Shown: one piece after another, positions 45,635 through 58,300 of the stretch
Position numbering within the stretch: the first letter of the stretch is position 1
How the letters are laid out: each line of letters begins with the position of its first letter
NCBI GenBank assembly: GCA_013397115.1
Contig: VWZW01002447.1
Span: 186,001 to 250,000 of the forward strand
Reading direction: 5' to 3'
DNA: 64,000 nucleotides
From: Edolisoma coerulescens
Taxonomy: Eukaryota > Chordata > Aves > Passeriformes > Campephagidae
Made by a program: the position numbers and the translations under genes
Notes under the pieces: model-generated
What the model saw: only the letters and a program-made list of their open reading frames with translations
The model's database searches: none
Told to the model about the DNA's origin: nothing

Positions 45635-46272
45635 CACAGAATCAAAGAATAGTTAAGGTTGGAAAGGACCACCAGGGGGGTCAACTGGTCCAATCTCCCC
45701 ATTCATCAACAGGGTCATCTGAGAACATATTGCACAGATTTTCATAGAGATGGTTCTTGAATATCTCCAGAGAGGGAGACTCCACAATCTCTCTGCACAA
45801 TCTGTTTCAGTGCTTAGTCACTAACACAGCAAAGAATTTCTTCCCCAAATTTGGGTGTAACTTCCTGTGCGTTAGTTTCTGCCTGTTGCCTCTTGTCCTA
45901 TCGCTCAGCACCACCAAGCAGAGCCTGGCTCCATCCTCTTCAGACCCTCTCTTCAGATACTTATAGACATTGGTGAAATCCCCACTCTGTTTTCTCTTCT
46001 GAGGCTGAACAGGCCCAGCTCCCTCAGTCTTTCCTCGTAAAAGAGATGCTCCAGCCCCTTAAACATCTTTGTCGCCTTCCACTGGACTCTCTAAAGGAGC
46101 TCCATGTCTGTCTTTTGCTGAAGAGCCCAGAACTGGACACAGCACTCCAGATGTGCCCTCACCTGAAGGCTGAGCAGAAGGGCAAGATTACCTCCCTTGG
46201 TCTGCTGGCAGAAGTCTTATAAATGCACCCCAGGATACCACTGGCCATCCTTGACACACTTGGCCACTTCAG
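45635..46272 (-). mobile_element. CR1 LINE, ORF2 tail and 3' end, antisense
   Basis: The plus strand opens CACAGAATCAAAGAATAG (reverse complement of the terminus). It carries the conserved CTCTTGTCCTATCGCTCAG, the AGCTCCCTCAGTCTTTCCTC and the CCAGAACTGGACACAGCACT blocks, and ends near the CTTGACACACTTGGCC block. Frameshifted and dead. Confidence 0.92.
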
Positions 46273-49200
46273 ATTTACATGTGATTAGGCAGTTATATGT
46301 TTTGGAAAAAAACATGTCCTTACCATAGAAGAACATATCGCTAATGGGTTTAATAATAGTAGTATACATATTCATCAAGACTTTCTTTTTTCTATAGAAT
46401 TTCCAAGTGGTGCTCTGTTGGTGGCTGAGAAATTACTGGAGTATGTTCCAAATGAATCAGGATAACTTTTTAGCTACTTCATTTCATCCATATAGTCACA
46501 AAAATCTGTCCTAACACTGCGAACCATTTTTCTTCTGCAAACTAAGCACTCAAATATTCCAGACAATTCAGTGCTTTTGCTCTGTTTTGCTCCTTGTTTG
46601 ACTGCTGAAGTTGTTAAAATTCTCTGATGTCTCAGGTGTTCCAACCAGCATTAGGTGAGGAGCTGATAATGTATGTCACCAGGCAAAGTATGACTGCCAA
46701 AACCAGAAGCTCTGAGTAATCAAAACAGGTAAAGGTCAGAGCTACAGGAGGTAGATCAAATGAGATATTATGTGACTCAAAACATGATAAATACTTTCTT
46801 GATTTTCCTTTCTTTCCCTTTTTTTTTTGTTTAAAAAGAGTCTAATATCAGACACCTTTCCTTAAAAGTAGCAAAAGCAAAATTAAATTTCTTTCACCAA
46901 TAGTACTGGGAAGCAAAATGCATGGAAAAATGTCCCAGTCCTCTTGTGGCTTTCTTTGCTTGGATTTGTTTTGTGTGTGGGCTGGTTTGTTTTTTTTTTT
47001 TTTCCCTTGTGATTATGCAATAATTGTCTGCATTTCTGAAAATATTGACTATCTTCTTCTAAGAGCCCCTTTAGGATATAATCTTTAAGTGGTGGGAAAA
47101 TAAGTAAAGGCATAGCAGCTGTACCAGTGTGCTAGTAAGTGACTTGTTTGCTGCTGTCTTTGTTATTAGTGTGCAGTTGAAGATGTCTTTCTAAGACAAA
47201 TAGTATCCTGCTTGATTACAAATAATACAAGCTTTCAGTCTTGCTACTGTAACTGACATAAATTGTGCTAGAAACTGTCAGTCATGTGGATTCATGACAG
47301 CCATATCTTCAGAAAATTGGCATTTCATTCCATAAAAGAAAATGATATTTCTTACAAAATGACTTGATCTATTCAAAAATACAGAGTCTGGCTTTTTAAA
47401 AGGGGGTGTTATTATCCTTGTGCATTTTGCTTTCTTGGTTTTAAGGAAAATCTACCTAATTATAGGATTTTCCTAATTGGTGGAATTTACCAATAGGTGA
47501 TCAGGCTTAGACAAATATAAAATTAAACTCCATATGTTTACAAGCTATTCCAGTGAATTCCCCTGTTCTCAGAGGAGTGTGTAGATTGCCAACCAAAAGG
47601 AAATTGTATAGCCCAAACATCAGCTAGAGTACAATATAGCTACTGATCATTAGAGTACAAATCTCCAGAGCAGGAAATGGCTGTCTCTAATCTGAGTTGT
47701 TACCTTTATATTTAAGTAGAGAGAAAACCAAGGTGATTATGAAGCTTAACACCAACATGCATATTAATTTTACTGACAGCCTGAATTCAGTGCACCGTTT
47801 CTGCCCACTGTAGCTGCCATCGGGGCACTACAGTTTCCTTGTACAGTATCAGTAATACAGCACAGATGCAAGGACAGATAAAAGAGAAAAATTCTGCAAA
47901 AAAAAATCCTGAAAATGTTGAGACTTATCAATCACTCAGAATTTAATTATGTTCTTGATGTGTGGTGTGAAATATGGTTATGAATCAGCTTTTTTTCCTA
48001 GTTCCATGTTTGAGGATATTCCAGCATACAGTGTGGCCAGATCTCTGCTCAAGGTTACCCATAGAAAGGATTAATTGATTTAGATAGGAAGCTGGATCCG
48101 ACAGTGGATCTCTGATGAAAGTCCTAGCAACTGAACTAAGAATGTTCCTGCTTTTCTGTGTGTCCTTGCAGTCTTGTTCAGAAATCCAGTCCAAGGGATG
48201 ATATATTTCTTAAGACCTGGCTTTGAAATAAGCATTTTTCTGTGAAAATAAATTTTTAAAAAATCAAAAAATGCTGACCAAGTTTAATAATGAGCCCTCA
48301 AATATGTGCACTTGATTTTTAGGTGAAACTGGATAATTTCAATTTTTTTATCAACTAAGTTTGACAAGCAGCAGACATAAATAAACAAGCAAAAGCTACA
48401 TGACTGCTATTCACTTGTTTTATCTGTTTCTCTTGGAGTCACATTTTCTCCAAATAATAAATTTATAACTGTCATACTATACTCATCTATTCTTTTCAAA
48501 TATGTCATACATGTTTAAGTAGAAAAGGCTGACTTCTTTGACATCCCTTTTATTGTGGTAGACTATCTTTATTACAATACTGTTTATAACTGTAATATAT
48601 CCACACCTTGACTATTGAATGAATTTTTTGCTTGAAAGGATTTAATAAAACTAGAAAAGGCTAAAAGTAATATGACAACAATAATGAGAAAGGTAGGAGA
48701 ATTTCCATACAAAACAGACTAAATACAAAATTTCTTTGCAATGGTAGCACAATTATCTGATAAAACTTCTTCAAGAATGAATGGCACAGAGAAGGGAATT
48801 GCCACATCTACTGAAAAGTTCCAGTATCCATTTGAAGCAGAACAAAAGGAAGGGGAGTGGATTTATTAGAGTTAAAAAGTTACTACCAATTAGATGTTCA
48901 TGATATAAATTTCAATTGGAGCAAAAAGAACATTTTCATATATACTTGATTATGTTGCCAAAAGTAGCTGAAAGGATAACAAAATCAGAAATACTGAAGT
49001 CTTCTTCTATATTTTGTGATCTGAAAAAAATTACATAAGCATGTCTTTAGATAGCATGTTTTTTTTCCAAAAAGTACTTTGGACTGGGTTTATCCAAGTC
49101 ACAAGCTGAAATGAGGAGATTCTAGTTGGTGTTGGAAAGAGATGACAGACTGAGTGTAATGATACAATTTTTATCCTGCCAGGAAGACATACACTAATGA

Positions 49201-51141
49201 ACAGGAAAAGAATGAAATAGCTGGAGACTATTTGCCTGTTCTCAGACACACTGCCTTTTCAGGCAGTACTGCTGTCACAAACATCACTCATGGATTTTTC
49301 CAAGGCCACAGAGCTGGCTGTATCGCTGTTTTACTCAGGGATTGCTGAAACTCTACTCCCTCCTTCCTTCTTCATAACTTCCTTCTTCAAATTGGCTTTC
49401 TTGCCATATATACTGGCTAAAATAAACCTTTCCTACTCTTCTATCCCAGCATGAGCTCTTGGGTTTGTTTTTCTTTTGACGTGGGAACATAATGTGCTTA
49501 AATCCTTGAGCTTACTAAAAAGAAGGATAACAGTTCAACATATATATTTTAATGAGTTTCAAATGCATATTTTATTCTCTCTCTGTATGGGTTATACATA
49601 AGTGAAGTACTAATGTTCCGCACAGACATAAATGATGTAAACATGATGTAATTCAGAAATGGTACAGAGACAAGTGAAATGCAGATTTTGAAGAGTGAAT
49701 ATGTATGCATATACTGAATTGACTTCTGACTAAAGTTGAAACTAATTAATATAACTTGGGGAAATGTACTTTTTGCATGACAGAAATTCAAAATTAACAA
49801 CTTATGCTTCTCACTTCACTTTTGTTTATTAACTTCTTGAAAATAAACAAAATATTCTCACTGCTGGTTTCATTAGCTGTAATATGGAGAGAATTGTTCC
49901 TTCTAATGTATCTACCAGTGACTTAAACTTGTCTGGTGGTTCAGATTCACTGAAAAATTTGTTTTACAAGGTGAAGCCTTTCTTCCTTTACAAATGCATC
50001 ATGTTATGTATCTTATACTCTTGCCAGTATCTGTACTGAAAAATCAAAGCCAAGACCATAGTGAATTGAAAATACAGTATCCACAAAATACGGGATGGGT
50101 GCCTACATGTGAAAAAGGCTTTATAACAATTAGTCATGTTAATTACTATTATTTCACAGTTTGAAGGCATGAAGAATTTTTTTGATTATTACAATAGAAG
50201 ATATATATTAGGAAAATGTTTATTTGAACTGAAAAGAGCAGATTTCCACAAAGATCACTGTTCAAGCTATAATTCATCTCAAGTAGCCTAAAAATTCTAC
50301 CAAAAAGTACTTCCCAGAAAAATATGCATTGTATACATTGAATTTTGAAGCTTAATCACTACATAACAGGTTTGGAAAAATTCACAGTAAACCAGTACAT
50401 ATCATTACATAAAGATTTCAGGAATTGTAATGAGAAGTATAAATAAAATCTTTTGGCCAGCATTCTTTGCCTTTCTTTTACTTAAACAGGTTTGCTAATC
50501 TCTCTTTTAAGATTCAAGCAATGAAATACCGTAACTTGCTCTGATAAAAATAGATGATGGGGAGGGAAATACATTACTGGGAAATCTCTCAGGATATCTG
50601 TTGGACATTTGAAAAGTCATAATTCCACAGGTAAATAGCAAAACAAGACACAAGAAGATGAGGAGAAAGCTGTAAAGTTGTTTCCATAAGAGAGTAGAGA
50701 AGTGGCGACAATTAAGACATTCATGTGTGTGTATGCATGTATATGTATATATGCATTAGCAGCTCAAGAGAGATTTAAAGGAATAGCAAGGCCAGTGGCA
50801 TGAAAAGCATTAGATCCTTTATAATAGTATTAGAAGCAAGAAAAAAGAAGCTTGGTGTAAAAGATAAATCTGTAAAAGTAACACATGAAAGGAAGAAACT
50901 CGTACTAGTCTTCTGTTCTGTGTCTGCAAAGTATCATAATTTAGATGACATTGTCTATGCTGTGCCTAAAAGACATCTCTTCTAGTTGAGTTTCTTGTCT
51001 CAGGCCAAAAGTGCTAGACTGAAGAATATGAACAAGGAATGCATATTTGATACTTGCCCCTAGTAGCTGCAATCCTCTAAGCAACTGCAGCTCAAAGTCT
51101 TCGGAAAAGGATGTGACTTCTCTGTCATTCATATGTCTTAC

Positions 51142-51213
51142 TTGATTTTTCTTGATTGACCTGTTTTTTCAATTTTAAGTCTTCAAATTTTTTTGTCCAG
51201 AAAGTCTCCGGAA
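51142..51213 (-). other. weak candidate exon, 72 bp
   Basis: On the minus strand a GGACCTTTCAG acceptor precedes an open segment encoding PETFWTKKFEDLKLKKQ and a few more residues. A TCAA|GTAAGA donor closes it. Both edges cut the frame in phase 1. The segment lies downstream of the stop of the candidate at 52618-52814, so it could not belong to the same transcript unless that stop is bypassed. Probably chance. Confidence 0.12.
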
Positions 51214-52240
51214 CTGAAAGGTCCATGTATGTAATCACACAGAGTAGTAAAATTGAATCCGTGACAAGAACTCCCTGAGATTTCTCACTTAGATTTTTTT
51301 TAAGGTAGAAGCCCATTAAAAGTGTTTAAACACCTCTATATGTGATAGACTGCAAACTGATCTATGAATGGATATACATTATTAGTGGGATGATTTCCAT
51401 GTGATTGTGTTTTATCACACCCACAAGAGTTAAAAGTTTTCTGATTAAGATATATCACAATATAAACTCTTTGATGATGAAGGCTGATACGATAGTGAAC
51501 ATCAAGTAGAATTAAATTGTTCATACAGAGTAGTCTGACTTTATATTCCAACCAAAAGCTGGTGATATATGCGGGTCTGCGGAATAGCTAATAGCTAAAG
51601 TATTTTAAAGAGACACATTGTTAAACAACATCAATTAAAAATAGACAAGCAAACAGCACAAAAAAGATTTTCTTTTAGGTTGAGCTTCTCAGCTAAAATA
51701 AACCGGTATCTATCAAGTTTGATGAAATTATGTAGTATGTTTTTATTATAGATATATATCACCAAAATAACATGGATTTATATAACTAACTCTGAGTATT
51801 TACTCTCACATTAAAAATTTCATGCAGACACCTGGTAACAGTATGGCCAATGATCTAGGATTATAAAGTGCCATCATGATCAGAAGAAAACCATAGTTTA
51901 TTTTTTGATATAAAAGTACTCTGAAGTTTACTTTGATTGTTGTCTAAAATACAATAAATTCTCTGTAACAAAATCTCTTAATGACATCAACTTTATTTGA
52001 AAAGAACTTAAACTCTTGAAGGGAAGAGTTAAAAATTATGATAAGAAATGACAGCTTTTTTTTCAGGTTAATGAAAACTGTCTCATACAAGAAGGAATGA
52101 TAAGCAGGTTTAGCAGAAATTGCAGCATTATGTGCTAAAAGTAGAGAGCTCTAACCTGTTTTACTTGAATACTTTAATTAGGTACCTAATAGTTTCAAGA
52201 GATGTAGAAATCAGCCAAAGGACAATGACTGATCTCAGCG

Positions 52241-52281
52241 CTCTCTTTTTTTTTCTTTTTTTTCCTCTCTTTTTTTTTTTC
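52241..52281. repeat. T-rich tract
   Basis: Runs of eight to eleven T interrupted by single C or CCTCTC. Low-complexity sequence. Confidence 0.85.
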
Positions 52282-52617
52282 AATTGTGTAAAATGTTTTC
52301 ATTGTGATTTCCACAGGATATATAAAATTCAAACTCTTTTTAAGACCTTACATGAACACCACAGAATGTAAGGCTGTCATGCACCAGTAACAAAGTCACT
52401 AAAATAAACTTCTGCCTAAAAAATTATGATGAAAACTTTCTCTTAGGTTCCTGCTTCTAAAGTTTCTTTCAGAGCTGTCAGACACCTGTTTTCCATGTGA
52501 TCTCACTTAGATATTTAACTTAAACCTCTGTTTTTCTAAATACATAGTTCTGCTATTGTGTTGGTGATAACAGCAGGAGACTTCATATGGCCATAAATAC
52601 TTCATTTTTGAAATCTG

Positions 52618-52814
52618 TCATGAAAAGCTCAAATCTTCTAAAAGTTGTCTCTGATCCCTGGCAGGTGTATGGGGAATATCTGGTTGAAAAATGAGTTCAT
52701 CTAAACTTGCATGCACATTTGAAAGCTTTTCCAGTTCTGCTAAGTTTAATGAGAGAATAGGGTGAATGCTTTCCTTTTCCTGATATAGGCTACCAGTTGT
52801 CAATAACCTGAAAG
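52618..52814 (-). other. candidate terminal coding exon
   Basis: The minus strand has an acceptor-like TTATTATTACTTCGCAG, then an open frame of 64 codons ending in TGA at 52620-52618. The residues (for example LSLNLAELEKLSNVHASLDE) have a protein-like, helix-compatible composition unlike the hydrophobic chance frames elsewhere in the window. The acceptor cuts the frame in phase 1, matching the donor of the candidate exon at 55180-55350. I do not recognise the protein, and no nearby AATAAA was noticed downstream. It could be chance. Confidence 0.2.
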
Positions 52815-54693
52815 CTGCGAAGTAATAATAATCAATCACAGATGTATTTTGCTAATATTAGAATTTTTTCCTGCTTATGACTGTAGTAAAATCTACACCA
52901 CTCACTACTCACAGGCAAAGATCTGTAATTTTGAACGATTATCCTAAAGTACTGCAAAGTACACTTCTCAAAATATTTCATTTGTTCCTTGCATGGAATG
53001 TTTCAGCATTTGTGTTGAAAATAGTAGCGGAAAATAAATTGAATTGGAAAAAATAGTGGACTCAACTATTAGAAACTTTGCTGTTACATATGGAAGAAAT
53101 GATGGAAATCTTTTACCTGAAACCTATAAGGTTCTTACTGGTTTTAACTAGCTCTACAGAGATACACCTTACAATATATCCATATTTTAGGTCTGAAATA
53201 CTTTTCTAGGAAAGTATTAAAAAAAAAGGTCTTAAATCACTACAGTACTGATCTTTGACTACAATTTATAAGTGTACTTAAAACTTAAAAAACAATTGCA
53301 CAGATTTTTATTTGTTGTTTATTAGGAAATAATTTGTTTAGGTTCTGCTGTGACTCATTAATTCAAGCTGCACTTTAGTGTTAGTATGTGACATTACTGG
53401 GTATTACAGATCTTTCCCTTAGTAGTACTGAATCTTATGAAAATGTGCAGTTTCCAAAGGAGAGGCTGTATTAACTATATATGTTAATATGTAGTTAAGC
53501 AACCATGGAACTACACACCTGAAAGCAGAAACGTGCTTACTATTCTAAATTCCATAGATATTTTTCTACTGTTTTAATTTTTGCAATAGCTCTTCAAGAG
53601 CTGTTTTCTCCACATGTGCAACTGTGAGTAACTGCCTAAATTTATATTTGCAACTCCTTTGTAACTACTAAGAGATTCAATATTACAGTCTTGAAATGTA
53701 AATTGAAATGGAAATGTTTCTTAAGAAACAGAAAAAACAGTCTGAAAGGGCTGAGTGAGGGTCTTCTGAGGTTAGATTTATTTGAAAAGCACCATACTGG
53801 GCAGGACATTAGAGGACATCTCACATCAGATGCTATTTGACTTCTAATCTTGAGACTGGTACAAACAAGAGGCCAAGGAGTAAAGGATAATCTTAAAGCG
53901 GATATTTACGATGGTCTTCCTGCTGATTTTAATTTTCTTCTAGAACAGTTTTGCAAGGATTAAGACCAGAATATTTTAGTCTGTAACTAGAAACCTGAGA
54001 TAATGAAAAATGCATATGAAGAAAAAAGTTGCATGTTTACTTTAGTTTTGTTTCTGCAATGCAAGCAGAAGGAAATGATTTGTGAAGAGGTTTTTTGTTG
54101 CATGACCTTGATTTGTAATTCATTAAAAGGAAGGTTATTAATGATAGGAAAAATAATGTGCTCATAGTTTCATTAAAATGTAAATTTCATTATAGGATCT
54201 GACTGGGTTTTTTTCTTAGGCTGCCTTTATTAGGCCTCTCAATAAAAGTAAAACTCATTCCTTATTTAGCCAGCAAAACAGATAGTTTGTGTTATAAATA
54301 TCAGGCTGGAGTTTTAGTAAAATGATAGACTTTCTTTTTTAAATTATTTTATTTTTAAAATTTTTTTTCTGTTTTAAAAGCATGACTGTCCCAGTTCCAT
54401 TTAAAATTTAAGGACTGAGACAAATCCATCCCAAATCCATAAAACAGGTAATAGAGAAGGTATTTATGAATGATTTTACTGAACCCTTATTAGCCTAACT
54501 GTAATTTGATTCTATAACATTTCCAATGTGAAATAATGCTGCTTCTCACTGGCAAATCAGCTTTCACATAGTAAATGGTGAAATATCACAAATTGTATCA
54601 GCTGCTGTACCAAATTTCACCATCATACATCCCAAGGCATATAATTTAAAGGGAATCAATGAATATATTATGCATGCTTATATTACAGATATT

Positions 54694-55025
54694 GTGTGGA
54701 GACCTCGTAGCCACCTTCCAGCATCTGAAGGGGTCCTGGAGGGGAACTGGAGTGTGACTCTTCATCAGGAACTGTAGTGACAGGACAAGGAGTAATGGGT
54801 TCTAACTGGAAGAGGGGATATTTAGGCTTAATTTTAGGAAGAAATTCTTTACTCTGAGGGTGGTGAGACACTGGAACAGGTTGCTTACGGAGGTCATGGA
54901 TACCCCATCCCTCGCAGCGTTCAAGGCCAGGTAGGATAAGACCCTGAGCAGCCTGTTCTAGTGGGCAATGTCCCTGCCCGTGGTAGCAGGGTTTGGGATT
55001 AAATGATCTTTAAGGCACTGTTTCT
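54694..55025 (+). mobile_element. CR1 LINE 3' region
   Basis: Sense fragment with the TAGTGACAGGACAAGGAG (DRTR) block and TTAGGAAGAAATTCTTTACT. It also has GAGACACTGGAACAGGTTGC (HWNRL) and TGGGATTAAATGATCTTTAA. The usual final ATTCTATG units are not clear. If the flanking candidate exons are real, this copy lies antisense within their intron. Confidence 0.9.
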
Positions 55026-55179
55026 TTCTTATGAGGAATGTCCAAGTGTAATATTGAGTAGAACATTCACCTTGCTTTGGCTTGTTTTCTTTCACTGAGC
55101 TTTTTCTAATTTTATTTCAGATCTTACTTCTTTTCAGATCTTATGTAGTCTGAAGTAAAGGCAGTATTACCATCCTTAC

Positions 55180-55350
55180 CGAGGCCAGGTGGAGAAGGAG
55201 GCAACTTTTTATTACAAAGACTGGACAAACCAACATGAATCACAAGTGGATGGTAATGTTTTTCACTACAGCATTTTCCAAAGCGTGTTCCCTTATTGCA
55301 AAGATCTTCCAGTGAAGTAAAGCTTTGGTTATATTCCCAAATTAAAGTTC
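55180..55350 (-). other. candidate internal coding exon, 171 bp, phase 1-1
   Basis: On the minus strand a strong acceptor (TACTTTCTTTCTCTCATGTAG) ends at 55351 and a strong donor (CTCG|GTAAGG) begins at 55179. Between them the frame is open for 57 codon-equivalents; the open frame itself spans 116 codons (55474-55124). Both edges cut the frame in phase 1, so the exon is symmetric, as in many extracellular modules. It encodes four cysteines (in SLEDLCNKGTRFGKCCSEKH and SSLCNKK), two of them adjacent, and ends in a KLPPSPPGL proline-rich stretch. I do not recognise the family. It may be a real exon of an unidentified gene or lncRNA, or chance. Confidence 0.3.
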
Positions 55351-58300
55351 CTACATGAGAGAAAGAAAGTACCTCTAGAAAGCAGGTAGAAGACAGTCTG
55401 TCTGACCTCTCTTCCCTGCCTGCCAAGGCATACACACTTTTAAAAAAGTAATAAGATATTTTAATCTTATCCACTTCCTCTATATCAGTGGAGAAATCAC
55501 TCTGTTCTGTATATGGATATAGATCTAGGGATGCTCATGCCTTAGTAAAATTGCCCAGAGGAAAACATATCTCCAAGCACCTGCTGGTTTGAATGTTTTT
55601 CATAATGAAATTATGTTCCAGGTTTAGAAAGCATTGAAAATTTTGGGAAAGTTTCCACCATGAATTAGGGAACGCAAATTTAAAAAGGAGGAATCTATCA
55701 GTAGTAATGTACCACTGGAATACTACATACTGCAGAGAAGCATCCTAATCCACAAGCTTTCCATTATTACATGCTTTCATTCACTGACATGACCTTACAT
55801 CTGGAATCTGAGAAATCTTTCCTAGAGGTTAGTTGTAAGACCAACATGAGCTTCTGAAAATTTTCTCTTCATGAATCAGTATTTTGCACTGAAACCACCT
55901 CCTCTATAATGAAAGTCTTGGCCATCTTGTATGATGAGGCTCAATGTATTCATTGGGATTGAAATAAAAAATGCAGCACAAGGGCTGCTTTTTAATTTGG
56001 CGTTGTTAAATACATTTTCTACTCTATAGATTACAATCTGGCTGCTGAGTAAGCATATGCAGAGAGGCACAGTTCTTATCTCTCAGTTTATCTCCCTGCT
56101 ACATTTGAAATAGGAATATGTATCAATATATATCTGTATATGAAGCAAATATATGTGCTTATGGTTGTACTTTTTGGGGTTGCAAAAATAGGTAGTTGTA
56201 AGTAAATAATTCACTTACGCATAGGTATGAAAAAAACCCTCTTTTGCAAATTGAAGAAGGGGAAATATCCTTCATTTATCTGCATTCCTTTGTATTCCTG
56301 CATAGAGTAAGCAGACTTGTGTCTTTTCTGTGCGCAGTTTATGCAAACAAAATATTTTTCTTCTAGTATAAGTTTTTTCCAGTCCTATTTTCTCTTCAGA
56401 CAATTTTATTTTGTTTTGTTTTCTTTCTTTCTTTATCACTTTTAACCTATGTCAATTAAATAGTCGATCTAGTTTATCGACCAAGAATCTCTCAAATGTC
56501 TTTATAATACATCTCAGCTCCTGGTGCATTCTTGAAGTGATTAAGATTAAATTAAATGAAATTTTTACCTCTAATCATCAAAGGATAAGAAGGAAACAGA
56601 AATACCTTGCAGAGGAAATTAGGTCGTGGCATTAACACATAGGTTTTTGCATGCCTAGCATAAGTGATATTAAGCAGGTACTCACAGAAAGATTGAGGAA
56701 TTTAAAAATATAAAGTATTGTAGTACTTCCACTTTTTTTTTTGCAAGCAATTATATTTACAGGTTAGATGTCTTCAATTGGTGTTAATCTTAGATTGTTT
56801 AAGTACTTATCCTGTGCTGTTCATGTTTCTCACTTATTCTGCTAAGAATCCTCAAGAAAATTTTCCCAACCTCAGCATTTATCTGCTTTTATGGTAATAG
56901 CACAATTTTTTAAAAATCTCTTATCTCATTGCACAGCCCTTCTAGCTTGATGGCTCAGAATATTTATGGTATATATTTTTCGAATCCTGCTGAGCATTAT
57001 GAAACAAGCTTTATGAACTATGTCATTCAAAGCTCTCATGTCCAGGGTATAAAGCTGGAAAAGTGAAAAAGTGAAATGATGATGTTTCAAGACATATTAT
57101 TATAAACATACTGTAATCAGATGCTATTTTTTATAATATATCTTAGTTCAGATGTAGCTGACTGTGGAAAAGAAATGGGGACTGGTTATGGCAAACATAC
57201 TGCTAGTGTGTTGTCATGTATTTCCTCAGTTAACATTTTAAATCTTTTTAAATACATGATCTTCAGGGATTTTGTCAGTGAGTTTCTTCCTCCTGAGATG
57301 AATATTTATCAGCCCACTAAATGGTGTCAAAAAATAGCTAGACATTGAGTTAAAACTGAGTCTAAAAATTCAGATAAATGATGAATAATCTAACAAAGCC
57401 AAATCTCCAATCCATTTGGATTTGAGATTTTGGCTGCAGGTTATTTCTGTGATATTCTTAAAGTTCTGTCAAGTTGTTGGCCATTACAGGCAACCATAAA
57501 CAACAGTAACTCTAGATGTAGTAAAACCAATGATCCTTAATACCACAGTACCATCAGGTGTGATAAGGGTTCAAATCGTGCTGCTCATGTGTCCCTGAGA
57601 AAGTCAGGTTTTCAACGTGAAGTATGAAAATGAAATATATCTTCAATTGTAGTTGCTTGTTTTGATCAGGGTCTTCAAGATATAGTGGTAGTTTCTAGTC
57701 AGTCACTAACCTACTATTGTTTTCTCACAATGAAAACAAAAACATGTAATTTTGCATGTTTATCAAATGCCTATGTATTTCACTTAGAGCCATCTACAGC
57801 TATTAGTGCATTCCTTCACGAGAACTGAAGCATTAATCCCTACCTAATTAGATAGGTACTGGTACCTGAGAGGGACCAGTAAAGGGTGGAGCTGTAGATA
57901 GACACCATACTGCAAAACAAGGGAGTCCTGTAAGCAGGAGACGTCTGAGGTTTGTGTGAAAATTCTGGATATCTTGGTAGCTGGTTTTTTCATTCTCTAG
58001 GTATGCTTATCTGTCGTAGTAGGGTAGAGACAGACTAATCAACTCAACATAATAGGTTTCAAGAGAACCTACCCGAAGCATGAGATGAAATGGGGTACTC
58101 TGAAACAGTGCTGTCAGGCCATACAAGTGTAAGGTTTCTGTTGGAAACTGCCAACAGAAACTTTGTGATAAATTATCTTTATCCTGATATAGCTGTAGAT
58201 AATCTAAAATAATGCCATTTTATTAGATTATAGTTTAAAAGAATGCATCTCTTGGATGAAGTGTGTTCCTGGTATTAAAACCTGGTGCATCCTTATTGGA

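Larger units (their letters stand above)
46273..54693. other. 8.4-kb repeat-poor stretch; no established gene
   Basis: No CR1 or LTR was recognised over more than 8 kb. Most open frames are short. A 210-bp patch at 49250-49460 has lower AT content and an AATAAA (near 49421) but no clear identity. Two minus-strand open segments with splice-like edges (51142-51213 and 52618-52814) are listed separately. Confidence 0.5.

Noticed and set aside
50941..51132. 63-codon minus-strand frame with protein-like composition
   Set aside because: No plausible acceptor upstream at workable intron length from the neighbouring candidate donor and no donor of its own; left as chance.
57564..57582. B-box-like GGGTTCAAATCG
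   Set aside because: No A box or acceptor stem upstream at the right distance.
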